Shown: positions 1-12,379, numbered from the stretch's first letter. The stretch: DNA of 64,000 nt from Trogon surrucura (GCA_020746105.1 CM036617.1:137915845-137979844); one strand, 5' to 3'. Numbers and translations are program-made. The notes: a model not told the origin generated them from the letters alone.

Positions 1-1798
1 AATGAGACACACCAATATAGAGCACTGTCTGTAATACGTTAGTGTTTAGTTTAATCTTTCATGGAAGAAATTTTATTTCATATCAAAGATATTTACTCAC
101 AAGAAATGTGTTTGATTTGCTTATTAATCATACAGATGACTTGCAAAAGTTGATTTATTTTTTTTTTAGTTAAACTGGAATAATTTTAGAAAGTATCTCA
201 GAATACCTAAAGGTCAAACTTACTTAATCTAAAATTTGTCTAGCAACATTTCACAGAAATAAGATCAGTAAACCGAATTCCTACCTTCCTAGCACCAGAG
301 CTATTACAGCTGGAAGATTTATTCTAAAACAAATGAAAGAAACCACAATTTACAGGACCTAAGAACAGACTATTTCCTCTCAAAGTTCTGATGTAAAAAA
401 ATTAAAGAGGAATTTCAGCTTTTGACTTTCACTAGAAGACTTATTCCTTGAGTCAATAGGTATTAAAAACTAATTCTGAGCCCTTAGAATAAAGTTTTAC
501 ACTTTCAACATAGTAACAGAAGTTCATGTGAATCTGAACTCATTACTGTAACATCTTATTCTTTTTCCTCAATCTTTCATCATACATTCCACTAAAAAAT
601 GAAGCACAGCACCAGATGATCATAAGGAGCTACCGCATTTTCATAAGAGGGGAAAAAAAAAAATCGCAAACCCCCTAAAACCAGCTACTTACAGATCATA
701 TTATTTCAAACTCCAGAAAAGAGGTACCAACTCTTTGTTAAATAACGCTGACATAAATAGCTCATTCATTAAATCCTTCACTTCTTAGAAGTTAAGCCAC
801 AATCAACTTCCTAATATGCTTTGAAACTATATGAAACAGTAGAACAAATATCTACAGCCTGTACCTAAATACATGTATTCTCTACACACAGCAAATCAGA
901 CTACGCTTTTAATGGTACTGAATCACTTAACAGAAGTTACGATCAATGCAGTAAGAGAAAACAAAGCATATGCAAGTCTTTAAAAGCCTCAAATGAGACC
1001 TCAGCACTGAAAAGCCAAATGGTCCAAGTACTCCGCCACAACACACTGGCACAGGCTGAGGATTTTCTCACTGCTTGGTTTTGCTTTTAATTCTACTAAT
1101 ATAGAATTTTCAGCCTGACTCGTTAACAAAATTTTACGTCAAGCACTGTTTCGTGAATAAAATATTTTTGCGCAAGTCCTACTGCTTTGTTTTTCTAGCA
1201 GTTGAGTTATAAAAAATTCACCTCGAAGGACTACTAGGTAATAATTCTTAAAATTACAGAAGAAACAGTAAACATTTCAAATGCAACAAGAAAGACCAAA
1301 AGTCAAATAACTATTATCTTTTCTAAAGCAACTACTGTCATAAACAAGTACATGGGGTGTAAGTGATGTCAGCTGTTATTACTCAACAGATTAGAAGTTC
1401 ACTTGTGCAAGGAATCATTTTCAACAAATACAAACAAGAAGTACTTTCTTTCATAAAAATCACTACCCATCTAGTCTTGTTGAGATATAAAAAGTAGATG
1501 GGAGAAGTTGACATGCCCCTCAAGCCTCACACAAATATCCTGAACACATGCGAGACCTCGTCTGATGAGTTTGACTTGCTTTTTCATTGTTACACCCTTA
1601 TTACTGTATTAAAACATGCCAGTAATGAGTAAAACTCCAATGTCAATATTACAAATCAAGTTCTTGGGTTGTGAGTAATAACTGCAAATATGCTAATCAT
1701 GTCCAAAATTTACATCAATTTGAAGCTTGCAATCTATCTTTGTGAATACTTCCATCAGGCTGAACAAAAGCCACTTTTAGGGGACTATTTCTACTTAC
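1..1798. other. INTS13 intron sequence, no further exon seen
   Basis: This is AT-rich intron sequence left of the last visible INTS13 exon. I searched the minus strand for the continuation expected in the family and did not see it. I recognise no repeat or RNA gene here. Confidence 0.6.
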
Positions 1799-4700
1799 CA
1801 CTCTTTAAAAAGTCAATGTGTGCCTCTTTGTGATGAAGCAGCTCCACATCATAGTTGGCTGATGTGTTAGCATGTTGTTCTTCCTTTAAAAGAGAAAGGC
1901 AGAAAGAATAAATAGTTATTTTAGCTAGAGGTCATTGTTTTCATAAACATGATTCTACATTTACCTTTCACTCCAGAAGAAAACAAAAAGTCTCCCAAGT
2001 GCATCAGACAACAACGGGATTGCAATGTTGAGGAAACTGTTTGCTCTCTGACCTGTTTAAAGATGCAGCCATCTGCTTTTCCTCTTTTTTTTTTTCCTTT
2101 TTTGAAACCCTATGGCTTCCTCTTTATACAAACGACATGTCAGGATGCATCGTGTAAAATATAAGTGAAAAAAAGGCTTAACTACTTCTGTTTAAATCAG
2201 TGAAGTTAATGAATGTATTGTACACCACTGGCAGTTACAACTTACTGAGCAGCAACAAACAGTCACTGCAGACAGATTGGAAATTGTTTCTTACAACTAA
2301 AGATCTCAAGAATCAAAACTAAAAAACACATATTATCATTTTCTTGCACTTAAGTTATATAAGAAGTATACTTGTAGCTGCAAGTTTATAATTTTAAAAA
2401 AACACCACATGATGTTTACAAAAAGAATATTGCATCTTTAAACAACTAGAGAGGACTAGCAAAAACAGAACAGTAACCTTGGTAATTTATTCCAAGTTAA
2501 AAAAAAAAAAAAAAAAATCACAGAGAACCCAACATAGTCTATTACTATAAGGACAAAGGCAGAAGGGAGAGGCACACCAGCAGCACACAGGTCAGAAAGT
2601 TACAGACAAGGTATTTGCAAACTCAAGTCACATTTGTGCCATGACCCATGTCTAAGTTTCATTAAAGTTGTAAAAGTAATTTTTAATTTCACATTTTAAC
2701 TTATAAAATCCATACAATATTGCCAGCTTTCAAAGATGAAAGTATTAGAGCTTGACGATTTTTTTTTACATCTGGAAAGTTTATCTGCTCCTACCCTTTT
2801 TGTTTGAATACGGACACTTCTGTTTCAATGGTCTCTTGCTGCCTGATCAGAAAATTACTGTAAACTTAAGACTACTTGAAAGTCTTAGCTGCACTGATTT
2901 CCCTTCCAGTAGCAATGAAAACAATATTAACAGGGACATAAACAATTTTGAACAGATGATGTTTAATTTAATATAGACAGATATATATCCCCTGTCCTCC
3001 TCTTTCTGGTTTATGGATCTTCAAACTGGAAAACCTACTGAAAAACCTTTATTCAAAAACATCAGCTATTAGTTACAAACACCTTTATGTTGGGTGGGCA
3101 TGATAATGAAACAGAGGAAAAAGAGACTCACTATGCCACTAGAATGCACAAGGGTCAAGAATATCTAAACACAACTAGAAAAAGACAAAAGAATCACAGA
3201 CAAAGTAATCTGAGGTAAATAAGATTCTATTTATATAAAATAATACAAACAGAATTGAAATAACACTTGTATTGCTTGCTACATCAAAAATTGCGATTCA
3301 GCAATACAACAGTTTGTTCTGTGATCCTTCTTTGCTTTTCTTCCCCCTTCTTTATTTTTACTAACCTGGTCACAGACATTGAATGTGGGCTAATAAAAAA
3401 AAAAAAAAAAAAAACAGAAAACATGATATGGAGAGAAAAACAATGTAAAAATTCAATTAAAATAAACATCAAAAGTTTTCAAACAAATTTAGAAGTGATG
3501 CAGTTAGTTAACACAAAGCTATAGACACAGTATTACCTTCATAGGAATGTTAGTTATTGTGGTTGAAGCCAGATCAAAGTGTTGTTGTACCAAAACATTC
3601 AGTTTCGTAGCCAGATGCCGTCCTGCTCGGACACTGTGCACTTCACTGGTTAGAACAGGTGAAAGCTAAAATAAATTGACACAGAATATATAGTATTACT
3701 GAATTAGGCTCCAGTATCATGTAACAGTATTATTCCTTTGAAACTCTAAAATAAGCACATTTATATTGCTAAATCCAATGAGGGGGAAAAAACTACTACC
3801 CAAAAAACCCACACCATGGGAAATCAAAATGAAGGAAGTAAGAACTATACCTCACTCAGAATTTTGTGGGTTATACGGGTTGTTATAGCTGCAATTGCCC
3901 CAAATTCTCAGAAAAATTAGAAGCATGCTAAAAATCCCGAGTCACTAATTGTTAATAGAAAGAATTAGTATCACAACATGGGGAAGAATCTCATTACAGC
4001 AGCTCTGGGCCTTTTTTTTTGCCATTTTGCCTGCCCAGTAACAGGGACAAAGTAATTTTTATATACCTATCTGTAAGTGCACCAGATATACACAAGTGAG
4101 ACAAACACAAAGCATTAAGATACATTTTTCCCTAATCACCAAGCACATTTGTTTTAGGCTTTGCAAAAACAAGCAAATAAAAACACAACTAAAACACAAA
4201 AAAAAACCCCAACACCAAATCAGTGATAAAGATGACAGTCTTACAAAGGAAAGCACCAATCAATTTATTCTTTTCTGCTCACTTTTTTTTAGCACAGCTA
4301 CAAAAGAGTTTTGTGGAAAAGAATCTCAGGAAGGTAGCTATTACAGTCCCTTTTATTTATGAAACAATATGCAGGACTAGATGTCTTTCATGTTAAGACT
4401 TTTCCCCCGTGTCTTTTTTCTTACAGACAACACGCAGAGCAGACTGATGAAGAACAGAATACATTGCAAAACATTCTGTACATACTTGGTTTCAAAAAAA
4501 TCACCACTAAGCATGCAAGCCAACAAAGTACACCTGTTTTTGGTACTGAACAACTGGGATGTTAATACACAAAATAATTTCTTATAGGCATCCTTTCACC
4601 TTTTCATAAAATAATCTTTAAAAGTACCTGTACAGTACTTCAAGTATTTGATAAACTTCAAGCATATTCTACATTCCTACAATATATTACCTCTTCATTT

Positions 4701-7700
4701 GAAAGCAGATACACTTTCCAAAGCTTTTCACTAGAAAGGCATCCTGTTTACTAATGCTGGAACAACAGAATTTACACACAAAAGTTCAGTTTGGTTTCAT
4801 GAGAAAAACATTCAACCAAAAAGCTAAAAAAGCTAACGTGTTTGCATGGATAACGTGAAACACGCAATGTTGAACACTATCCACATCACTCAGAAAGGTA
4901 TCTGGAAAAACAGGGCTGGTGCCAGTTAGCAGCTTACACTTGAATAGCGGCAAAGTTACTCAACTAACATATTCGACAGACCAAAGTAGTTCACGGTTTT
5001 CCTCTCGGTTCCTAATAAGCATTTCCTTCTAAAAAAATCAACCCCACTAAATCCAAGACTATCATTCTATAGCACTAATGGGCTTACCTAAGAAAAAAAG
5101 CGCACCAAATCATGAATTAGTAATGCAAGAAATTCTAAGCAACGGAAAGAAAGAAGGGGATACCCTACCCCCACAGACTGCAAGAGAACAAAGCATACAC
5201 TTTGGATGGCGATACGCAGGTTGCCAACTTCTCAAAGAATTATCCCCTGTACCTCTTCCGATATCTTCCCAGAGACTAGAGGCTCAGAACATTATTGCTG
5301 AATACTTAATTTGCACTGTCTATTTTGAGTCTGATATGTTTCCTAATCCTTGGATAAATTTTCCCATTTTAAGCTCCTTACCTCTTTTTTAGGACGATCT
5401 GAAACCAGGCTTTCTTCACCAACTGGGTAAGTGTGGATTAAGACCAACTCACATTTCTGAATCTGCATTAGACTTAAAAATAAAAATTCTATTTAGCCCA
5501 CAGCATGGCAGACTGTCTCTTAGAAATTAGATCTATTCTCCCCAAGATTCATCTGATTTCCAGAACACAGAATCATGAAGATGTAATACAACGCACTGTT
5601 TCTGAAAGCATTGTGTAGAAAGCAGGTTAAAGATTTTCAGAAGCACATACTTGAAAATAACTTTTTATCAGAATAATAACAATAAAAAAAATCTACCTCT
5701 TCAGATGCTATAGCACTGTGTTTCCTTTACAACATATCAATGGAACAAATCCTTAACTGGTGTAACCTGTTCAGCTTCATTCAAGTAAAGATTGACACTA
5801 CAGAGGATCTGTGTCTCCAAGCATGTGCATAGGTATTAATAAAGGGATTCCAGTGACTATGAAAACAACTATCCAAATTGCATACTTCTAACGAGGCTAG
5901 AAATTTGGAGAGATCGAGACATCACTCCACATCCCTAACCTACAGGAACGAGACCGCTTTTTTTGTCCTTACGGGTGACTTCGAACCTGACTCCCTAGGG
6001 CAGTAACCTTGATGTGGACATGAAATTGCAACTGCAGCAGGTAAGAGACACCTGCTTCTGCTATTTAAGTGTCTAAGGAGCAATCACGAATAGGATCACA
6101 ACCGACTATATATATATATATTTTTTTACAAGGCAATACACAGTCCTCTGGCCAAATAGTTCACTGTTTAACTACATAAAACATATGGGGGAAAACTGAC
6201 TTCTCACAGGAGACGCAACCTAGGTTTCAAGGGATTCCTTTATCTCAGGGGAAGTGTCAGACAACACAATTTGGAAAGTAAAAGCTAGTTTCAAAGAAGT
6301 TAGCTATTGCAGCCAAAGGAAGATGAATGTAAAGTTAATGCACTGTTATCACGAAAAAATTTACTGGATGCATTATTGATTCCAAATATACAATATGTAA
6401 CAAGGCACAGTTACACGTCTCATTTTGAAGCAAGATGTAGAATGTAACAACCTAGAGAAATACCATCCTATGAGGATAAAAGATGATACTGAAAAGCTAA
6501 TGATCAGACACCAGCTCTAAGTCAACAATGCCACAATACGGCACCTTCTGTTTCACACATGCACTCACTCAAATAGTTCATTAGAATAAGCTTTAGGTGA
6601 AAACTACATCCACGTTTCAGAGGATATGTTTCAGGGTACATGAAGAACAAGAGAAACTATGTTTGCAGAAAGTATACTCACTGGTCTGAATTAGCTGCAA
6701 GCTTGTTATGCTCGTGAATGGTTTCCTGAACACAATCCTCAAGCATCCGAACATGACTGTCACTAGAAAAAAATTAAATATGTTTTTAATGCAGGATAAT
6801 CAATCCTGACACTTAGAGCAAAACACCACAAAATGTTCTTCTATTTTGAGTGGGAAATTTTTAGTCTGTTACTGTAACAGACCTCCATATCTGTAACAAG
6901 GCAAGAACTGATCTAATAAAGAATGCAAAAAAGCTATCTGCCTAGGCACTAAGGCATGACTTCTGAAAATGTATGACGCAGCACTTTTTATTTTAAATGA
7001 TAAAAGCACATTACACAAATACCTTTTCGCATTCGTAATACAGATTATTCTTCCTCTGTTTCCAACACGTTCTGCATTCTCCATGAGCATGGTTCGAGCC
7101 TCATGCTGGTATTCTGTGATTTTGCAGAGGGCTTCAACTGCCGCAACCAGACCATGAAGGATGCTGCAGCACTCTGGATCGGCCCGAGGATTGGGTGGCC
7201 CAACAGCTGCCAATGCTGCCATCAACTATTTAAAAAGAAAGAAAGAGAATGTTGAAAGTTACTTTTGAGCCATTTCTTAAAATGATCAGTTGGCAGAAAA
7301 GTCATCATCGTAACTTATTCTATATACAAATTAATACTGTAGTGAGAAAACCAAACAGAGCAATTAAAGATCATTATATGTTGCCAGCCTTCTGGAAAGC
7401 ATTTGGCCCTAGATTATCCCTTGCGATTAATTTATTGTTACTAAGCCTTAAGAGTATCATATTCTCGTTTATTACAGAAAAATACCAGGTTATAAGACCA
7501 AGTTATATCCAATACTTGAAAGAAATTCTAACATTATCAGTTGCCATCTGCTTTTATTTTCTGAGAATTTGGAAATTCAGTTCCTCCCCAAAACACAGTT
7601 TTTCAGAGGATGAGCTCATTCAGTATGAAATAAATCAAGAGTAAAGAGATTGTTTATTTTTATTATTTTACATAGTTTATCTTCCTATCATCCAAATGTA

Positions 7701-9984
7701 AAAAAAAAAATCAAACACAAATTTAATATTCATAGAATCATAGAATCATTCAGGTTGGAAAAGACCCTTGGTATCATTGAGTCCAACCTTTAACCCTACT
7801 CTGCAAAGCTCACTTCCTCATCCCTATCCCCCAACACCACATCTAAACGAATGCTGTCATTGTTCATAGCCAACATGGCTTCATGAGAGGAAAGTCTTGT
7901 AACTGACTTAATTTCCTTTCTCGACAAGGTTGCCCACCTAGGTGACCGAGGGAAGCCAAGAGATGTGGGGCGTTCTGGATTTTAGCAGAGGTTTTGACAG
8001 CATCCCTCACAGTGTCACCAAATTACAGAAGAAATAAGTAGGCAATTTATTCATAACATTTATTTTAATGCATAACTCTATATGCAAAGCTAATGGATTC
8101 TTTATAAATTACATAAAGCTGCCTATAGTCCACCCTCACAGGCTACATCTTAAAATTCTGCTACATCGTAATTTCAGAACAGATCCACTAGCATTTCAAA
8201 TAATCAAAGCTATTTCATAATGAACATATCAAGAAGCTGTTATTTATTCTGCAATTAAACTAGACTTATAAAACAAAAGAACAGTTACAAAGCTTACCTC
8301 CTGCAAGTTCTGATCTTCCTGAGTCCAAGAATTCAAGACATGAGCCCCAGAATCACTCACAATGAAATTCACCTGAAAGGACCACAAAAGTACATGTAGA
8401 TAACTGCTGTTATGGTTGCTTTCCCAAATCCAAAAGAACACGAATTACACCTCTTTCTTCTGATACTCTAGAGATATGTGCAGTGAGGGAAATTAAAGGC
8501 AAACTACAAATAATAGAACCAAAAAGCACACACCTGCTATATTCACTTACCCCTTTAATAATATTACAATTAACAACTTCTAACTCTATATTTTAAGCCA
8601 CTAAATCTCTACAATGAATTAGGTATTGCATGATATTAAGTATTTTAATAATAGGTAGTGTTTTCAGTAAACAGCAAAATAAATTCCAATATTGTAATAC
8701 TGTAAAACATTCTCCAGAGGCTCTCACAGTAGATCACAGCAGTAAATGACTTTCAAGATTTAGTAAACATCACATGGCAAAATATGTTCTAAAGGGGACA
8801 AAAAAGCCAAGGGGAAGAACATCTCTCATTTTGATTTCAGTTTCTCATACCACACAAGCTTCAGTTCAGCCAACTGATTCAAATCAATTAAACATTCACT
8901 AAGGGACTCAACTTTACAGTAAATGCCCTAAATTGGAGTTTACTTCAAACGTTCGCTGTCTGAAAACAAGGACAGGCAATCGATCAAGGCAGTGCAGCTG
9001 ACATGCATTAAATCACTGGACTATCGGGAGGCATTTGTTAGTGCCTGGCCCCTGCCCCAGCCCCTCTCCGACACAGCCAGTATTCCACCACCACTATCAC
9101 AAGGTTGCTTCCTTATTTTTTCAAGGGTAACTAACCTTTAGGACACCGTACAGTGATTTACTCAATAATGAGAAAATATTTAAAAAAAAACAGGGATTAG
9201 TGACCTATATTTATGATACAATGTTACGGAATGCACAGAGCATTTATTTATCTAAACAAGGAGCTGTGAGAGCCAGGAAGCTCTCACACTTTTTCAAACC
9301 AGTAGCTTCTGAGTGATGTTACCTCTTCCTAAAGCCCAGAATTCCTTCAAAATTGACACCAAAAACCTTATGAAGTGCTACCAAGTGTGTTTAGAAACAA
9401 AATTTAATTTGAAGCAATACCTCACTCAAGCTTTTATAAACTTACAGCTCAGAAGAACACAACAATAAATCTGTAAGTTACCTTAAATCACCTCTCCTCA
9501 TGCTTTGCACTGAGTTACAAAGTGACATTAAGACAATGAAAGGTCTCCAAAATATGTAACAGTATTCATATACTACTCAAGCCAATTTAAAGAGATATAA
9601 AGTGTATCAACAGCACACAAAAGACTATATATATAACAAATTATATTGGGTCTTTTAATATAAGCAATAGCTAACAATATTAAAAAAATTAAAATAGGAA
9701 AATCTCCTTTACACTACCAAGCATCATATGCAGTACAGCTAGAACAACTTACCAGCTTCTTGAAAGGGAAAATATCATACATTATTCTACAGTACTCCAT
9801 GGATGATTCCACTGAACAGGTCCATAGTGATTTTGATATGGGTGCTAGAGGTATAATTCCTTGGGTCCGATTTTTTACTAACATATCAAATTCAACATGT
9901 TGTCTGCAGGATTCTGCCATATATGGGCAGTGATCCACAACGAAAACAGTTTTATGAGACTCAGAAAAGATTTTCATTTTCTTC
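1..9984 (-). CDS. INTS13: INTS13 (asunder), Integrator complex subunit 13, 5' part of gene
   Basis: INTS13 is a nuclear subunit of the Integrator complex, which cleaves snRNA and nascent RNA polymerase II transcripts; it pairs with INTS14 and INTS10. The exons joined here are 9977-9753, 8372-8298, 7225-7023, 6762-6682, 5472-5382, 3665-3537 and 1883-1799. They give 296 codons plus one base and match my memory of the vertebrate protein nearly residue for residue: start MKIFSESHKTVFVVDHCPYM, then NFIVSDSGAHVLNSW, AALAAVGPPNPRADPECC and NIPMKEEQHANTSANYDVEL. All joins have GT-AG borders and consistent phase. This is the amino-terminal von Willebrand A-like half. The vertebrate protein is about 700 residues, so the remainder, including the C-terminal cleavage-module-binding tail, lies left of base 1. 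The start codon sits 7 bases inside its exon, so the leader exon must lie upstream in the CpG island. The open end at base 1 is the window edge, not a truncated gene. Confidence 0.97.
1799..1883 (-). CDS. INTS13: INTS13 coding exon 7 (residues 269-297), last exon in window
   Basis: The reading frame runs EEQHANTSANYDVELLHHKE to HIDFLKS plus one base of a glycine codon, with donor G|GTAAGT. The next expected exon (residues from about 298) is not found in bases 1-1798, so it must lie outside the window. Confidence 0.95.
3537..3665 (-). CDS. INTS13: INTS13 coding exon 6 (residues 226-268)
   Basis: This exon has 43 codons from LSPVLTSEVHSVRAGRHLAT to TITNIPMK. The acceptor is TTTTAG and the donor AAG|GTAATA. 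Both ends are in phase 0. Confidence 0.96.
5382..5472 (-). CDS. INTS13: INTS13 coding exon 5 (residues 195-225)
   Basis: The exon completes histidine 195 and reads LMQIQKCELVLIHTYPVGEE then SLVSDRPKKE. The acceptor is TTTAAG and the donor GAG|GTAAGG. It is 91 bases long. Confidence 0.96.
6682..6762 (-). CDS. INTS13: INTS13 coding exon 4 (residues 168-195)
   Basis: The exon completes the split serine and reads DSHVRMLEDCVQETIHEHNK then LAANSD. It ends with CA of a histidine codon before a GTGAGT donor. It is 81 bases long. Confidence 0.96.
7023..7225 (-). CDS. INTS13: INTS13 coding exon 3 (residues 101-168)
   Basis: The reading frame begins LMAALAAVGPPNPRADPECC after an AATAG acceptor and ends NRGRIICITNAK plus two bases of a serine codon before a GTATTT donor. 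It is 203 bases long and strongly conserved with the mammalian protein. Confidence 0.96.
7727..7850 (-). mobile_element. CR1-type LINE 3' end, reverse orientation
   Basis: The left end is the CR1 3' terminal repeat read on the reverse strand (CATAGAATCATAGAATCATT). It is followed by the typical GGTTGGAAAAGACC and GAGTCCAACC blocks. It is a short, decayed copy in INTS13 intron sequence. Confidence 0.8.
7857..8036 (+). mobile_element. CR1-like reverse-transcriptase fragment, decayed
   Basis: The plus-strand frames show broken pieces of a non-LTR reverse transcriptase. QHGFMRGKSC resembles the CR1 'QHGF..GKSC' block, and about 100 bases later LDFSRGFDSIPHSV resembles the 'LDFSKAFDTV' block. Frame changes separate them, so it is a pseudogene fragment. 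It abuts a CR1 tail in the opposite orientation. Confidence 0.65.
8298..8372 (-). CDS. INTS13: INTS13 coding exon 2 (residues 76-100)
   Basis: This exon has 25 codons, reading VNFIVSDSGAHVLNSW through QNLQE. The acceptor is TTTCAG and the donor GAG|GTAAGC. It starts and ends in phase 0, so skipping it would preserve the frame. Confidence 0.96.
9753..9977 (-). CDS. INTS13: INTS13 first coding exon (residues 1-75)
   Basis: The exon opens after a TTTTAG acceptor at 9985-9986, with 7 leader bases before ATG at 9977. It ends in AAG CTG before a GTAAGT donor at 9752. It encodes the start of the VWA-like fold, ending FPFKKL in phase 0. Confidence 0.97.
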
Positions 9985-11313
9985 CTAAAAGAAACATATT
10001 AAGATCAGAAAGAAATTGTTCAAGGTGAAATATCACAAGATTACTGTGCAATTTATATAGTATAAAATTACCATACTAGAATATGCAAACTTCAGTGGTT
10101 TACCTTTTACAGTACTTAGATTACATATCTCATAACATTAGCTCTGGCAAAACTGTAAAGTCTCTCAAAAAAACTACAAAAATTCCCATTTTAACAATCT
10201 ATTTACTGGAGACAGATATCCCCCCAGAATTCTTGCAGGTCCATATATTTAGTATACTGGGTTTCTAATCAGAAGAAAACTGTTATTTCTCAGAAGGAAA
10301 AAAATACAGAAAATGTGCAAGTGTACCGCTCAAAAGGCAACAATGGTGCACACTATTACCCTCCTCTCTTCTTTAATTAAAAGAAACTTTGAAGGAAAAA
10401 AGTTAAGAAACTGCTTCCTCTTTAAAGCTTACTTCCTAAAATAAGCAACATGGAAAAAAATAATTTATGATTTGGCTACACAGACCTTGAAGTAGCATAA
10501 ACATGAAACCTTTAAGTAGATTTCCAGCCTTCATTTTGCTAGGTACATGTTTCTATTTTTTAAATGAATATTTGCATCTATGCTTTGATCTCTCTCTGAC
10601 TGACATATCAAGTCTGAAACTATATTTCTTATCCAGCAAGACTCATGGGAGCAACCCTTTTACCGTTTCCAACTATGAAGTCTGAGAACACTACAGTGAA
10701 GTGTGGTGCATCTTTCTGTTTCACAGAACAGACTAGGTTTCAGTCTCCTACAGAAGAAATATTTTTGAAGCAACTGTAACATCAGACTCTTGTGTTCTGC
10801 TGCAAATCATAACTTGGAGACCCAAACTACACATGAAAATCAATCTTAGACTTGCTTAGACCAAACACTCCTTATCAAACTTAACTTCTGGATGTTTCTA
10901 TGACATTTCTAGTATAACCATCTAGTCCGTCCATGCAAATGCTGCTGAATTACAGAACGCATAAAACCAAAAGTGATGTAGGAGCTGGTTGAAAAAAAAA
11001 AAATGAATCCAAGCCTAAAATACGAAGACAGTGAGACTTTAGACAAGCTAGCCTGCGGGCAGCACCTCGCTGGGGAGGAGGGTGGGCGGCAGGTTTCACA
11101 CCCACCCTCAGCAACAGCCACAGCCGCCAGGGCACCCTCACAGCCCTGTGGGCAGGAGCAGCTGAGCCAGCCCGGCCCAAGAACTCGCTTCCGACCTTTA
11201 ACCTGGCACCGACCCCAAGGGGCCGGGGAAGCCGCGCCGGCTCCCCCCGGGCGGGCCGCAGACGACCGGCGGAGACGAGGTGGTTCCCTCGCACACCTCG
11301 GGGAGCGTTTCTT

Positions 11314-11316
11314 ACC
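11314..11316 (-). other. INTS13: Probable splice donor of the INTS13 non-coding leader exon
   Basis: On the minus strand GCCCAG|GTAAGA is a strong donor inside the CpG island. It would join to the acceptor at 9985-9986, seven bases before the INTS13 start codon. A weaker alternative donor (AGCGGC|GTAAGT) lies at 11630-11629. Which is used is not decidable from sequence. Confidence 0.6.
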
Positions 11317-11870
11317 TGGGCCGGCTTCTCCTCTGGTGCAGAAGTCCCGGTCCCGCTCCACGCCGCGCCCGGGCCCGGCCGCGGGCTCTCTCCGAGGAGG
11401 AGGTGGCGGGATGAGGCCCGCGGGACGCCCTAGACAGGGTCGGGCGCGGGCGCCTCCGGCCGGGCGACCTCCATGCCCCTCCGCTCGCTTCCTCGGCCGC
11501 CGGATCCGCGGCGAGTGCGGGGCCCAGCTCCTGCCTCCGCGCCCGGCGCCCGCGGGGGTGGGAGAAGCGGCCGAAGCCCCCCCCGCTCCGCCCACCCCTG
11601 AGGCTGCGAGACCCCCGCGCGGCCACTTACGCCGCTGGCCCGACGGCTCCCCCAGCGCTGGCGGGGGGAGCGCCTCTCCCCTCCTCCTCCTCCTCCCCCC
11701 CTCGCACCTCCCCCGGCGGCGGCGGCAACACCAGCCACCCAGGCCCCGGCGGCAACCCGGCCTCACTCGCCCCCCATGCCCGCCCCAGTCACCCACCGCT
11801 GGGCCCCCCGCCCGGGCGCGGGCCGCCCCGCCCTGCCGCGAGACGCGGAGGAGGATCCCGAGCGCAACAA

Positions 11871-11880
11871 TCTCGCGAGA
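11871..11880. promoter_or_regulatory. TCTCGCGAGA element, copy 1 (BANP-type CGCG motif)
   Basis: This is a perfect 10-base palindrome. The motif is known from CpG-island promoters of housekeeping genes, where it is bound by BANP when unmethylated. It lies between the two divergent leaders. Confidence 0.75.
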
Positions 11881-12001
11881 CACCAAGCCGCGACCGCTCT
11901 GCTCCGCTCCGCTCCGCTCCCCTTTCTTCCCCAGAGGGGCCGGGCGGCCCAGCGGTCAGCCCTTTGCACCGGAGGTAGCCAATAGGGAGCCGTAAGGCGT
12001 C

Positions 12002-12011
12002 TCTCGCGAGA
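12002..12011. promoter_or_regulatory. TCTCGCGAGA element, copy 2
   Basis: This is a second perfect copy, 131 bases right of the first and just beyond the CCAAT box. Confidence 0.75.
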
Positions 12012-12035
12012 GGCCGCCTTGCCGCCCGTCCCAGC

Positions 12036-12045
12036 TCTCGCGAGA
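12036..12045. promoter_or_regulatory. TCTCGCGAGA element, copy 3
   Basis: This is a third perfect copy, 34 bases from the second. It is followed about 100 bases later by the YY1-like site and the FGFR1OP2 leader. Confidence 0.75.
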
Positions 12046-12149
12046 GCGGCGGGTGAAGCGCCCGGTGGCTCTGGCAGGTAGCGCAGCCGCCCCGCCCACT
12101 GGCGGAGACGCACCTCCCCCGCCCCTCCTCCGCTTTCCCCTGCGGCCCG

Positions 12150-12225
12150 CCGCCATTTGACAGCGGGGCGGGCCGGGCCGGGCTTCACCCCCGGCGCCGG
12201 GCGCTGCCGGAGCCGCCGGTCATGA
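12150..12225 (+). other. FGFR1OP2: FGFR1OP2 leader exon 1 (3' end at 12225; start uncertain)
   Basis: The GC-rich leader ends CATGA|GTGAGT, with the donor at 12226. Spliced to the exon at 16085 it supplies the 5' untranslated region. The left boundary is a guess set near the YY1-like site. The ATG at 12222-12224 falls in frame with the main start after splicing. Confidence 0.6.
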
Positions 12226-12371
12226 GTGAGTGGCGCAAGGCGGGGAAGGGGGATTTAGGGACAGCGCAGCCGGCCGGCGGGGCGGAGGGGTGGGACCGCG
12301 GTTGCCGTTGCCGCCGGGCGGTTGGAAGCCCAACGGACTCGCCTTGGGGCGCGCGGGGAGCCCCCGGGCCG

Positions 12372-12379
12372 TGACGTCA
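12372..12379. promoter_or_regulatory. Full-palindrome CRE (TGACGTCA)
   Basis: This is an exact CREB/ATF consensus about 150 bases inside FGFR1OP2 intron 1, still in the CpG island. An E-box CACGTG follows at 12501-12506. Function is inferred from the motif only. Confidence 0.5.

Noticed and set aside
6108-6130. TATATATATA tract as a promoter TATA box
   Set aside because: It lies deep in an INTS13 intron beside a T run, so it is a simple low-complexity repeat.
7249-7644. 131-codon open frame in an INTS13 intron
   Set aside because: It has no known similarity and lies between validated INTS13 exons on the other strand. The composition is that of AT-rich intron.
10909-11995. Overlapping 325- and 330-codon open frames on both strands
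   Set aside because: They lie in the CpG island, are low-complexity (Arg, Pro, Gly, Ala) and have no conserved domain. Stop codons are simply rare in such GC-rich DNA.
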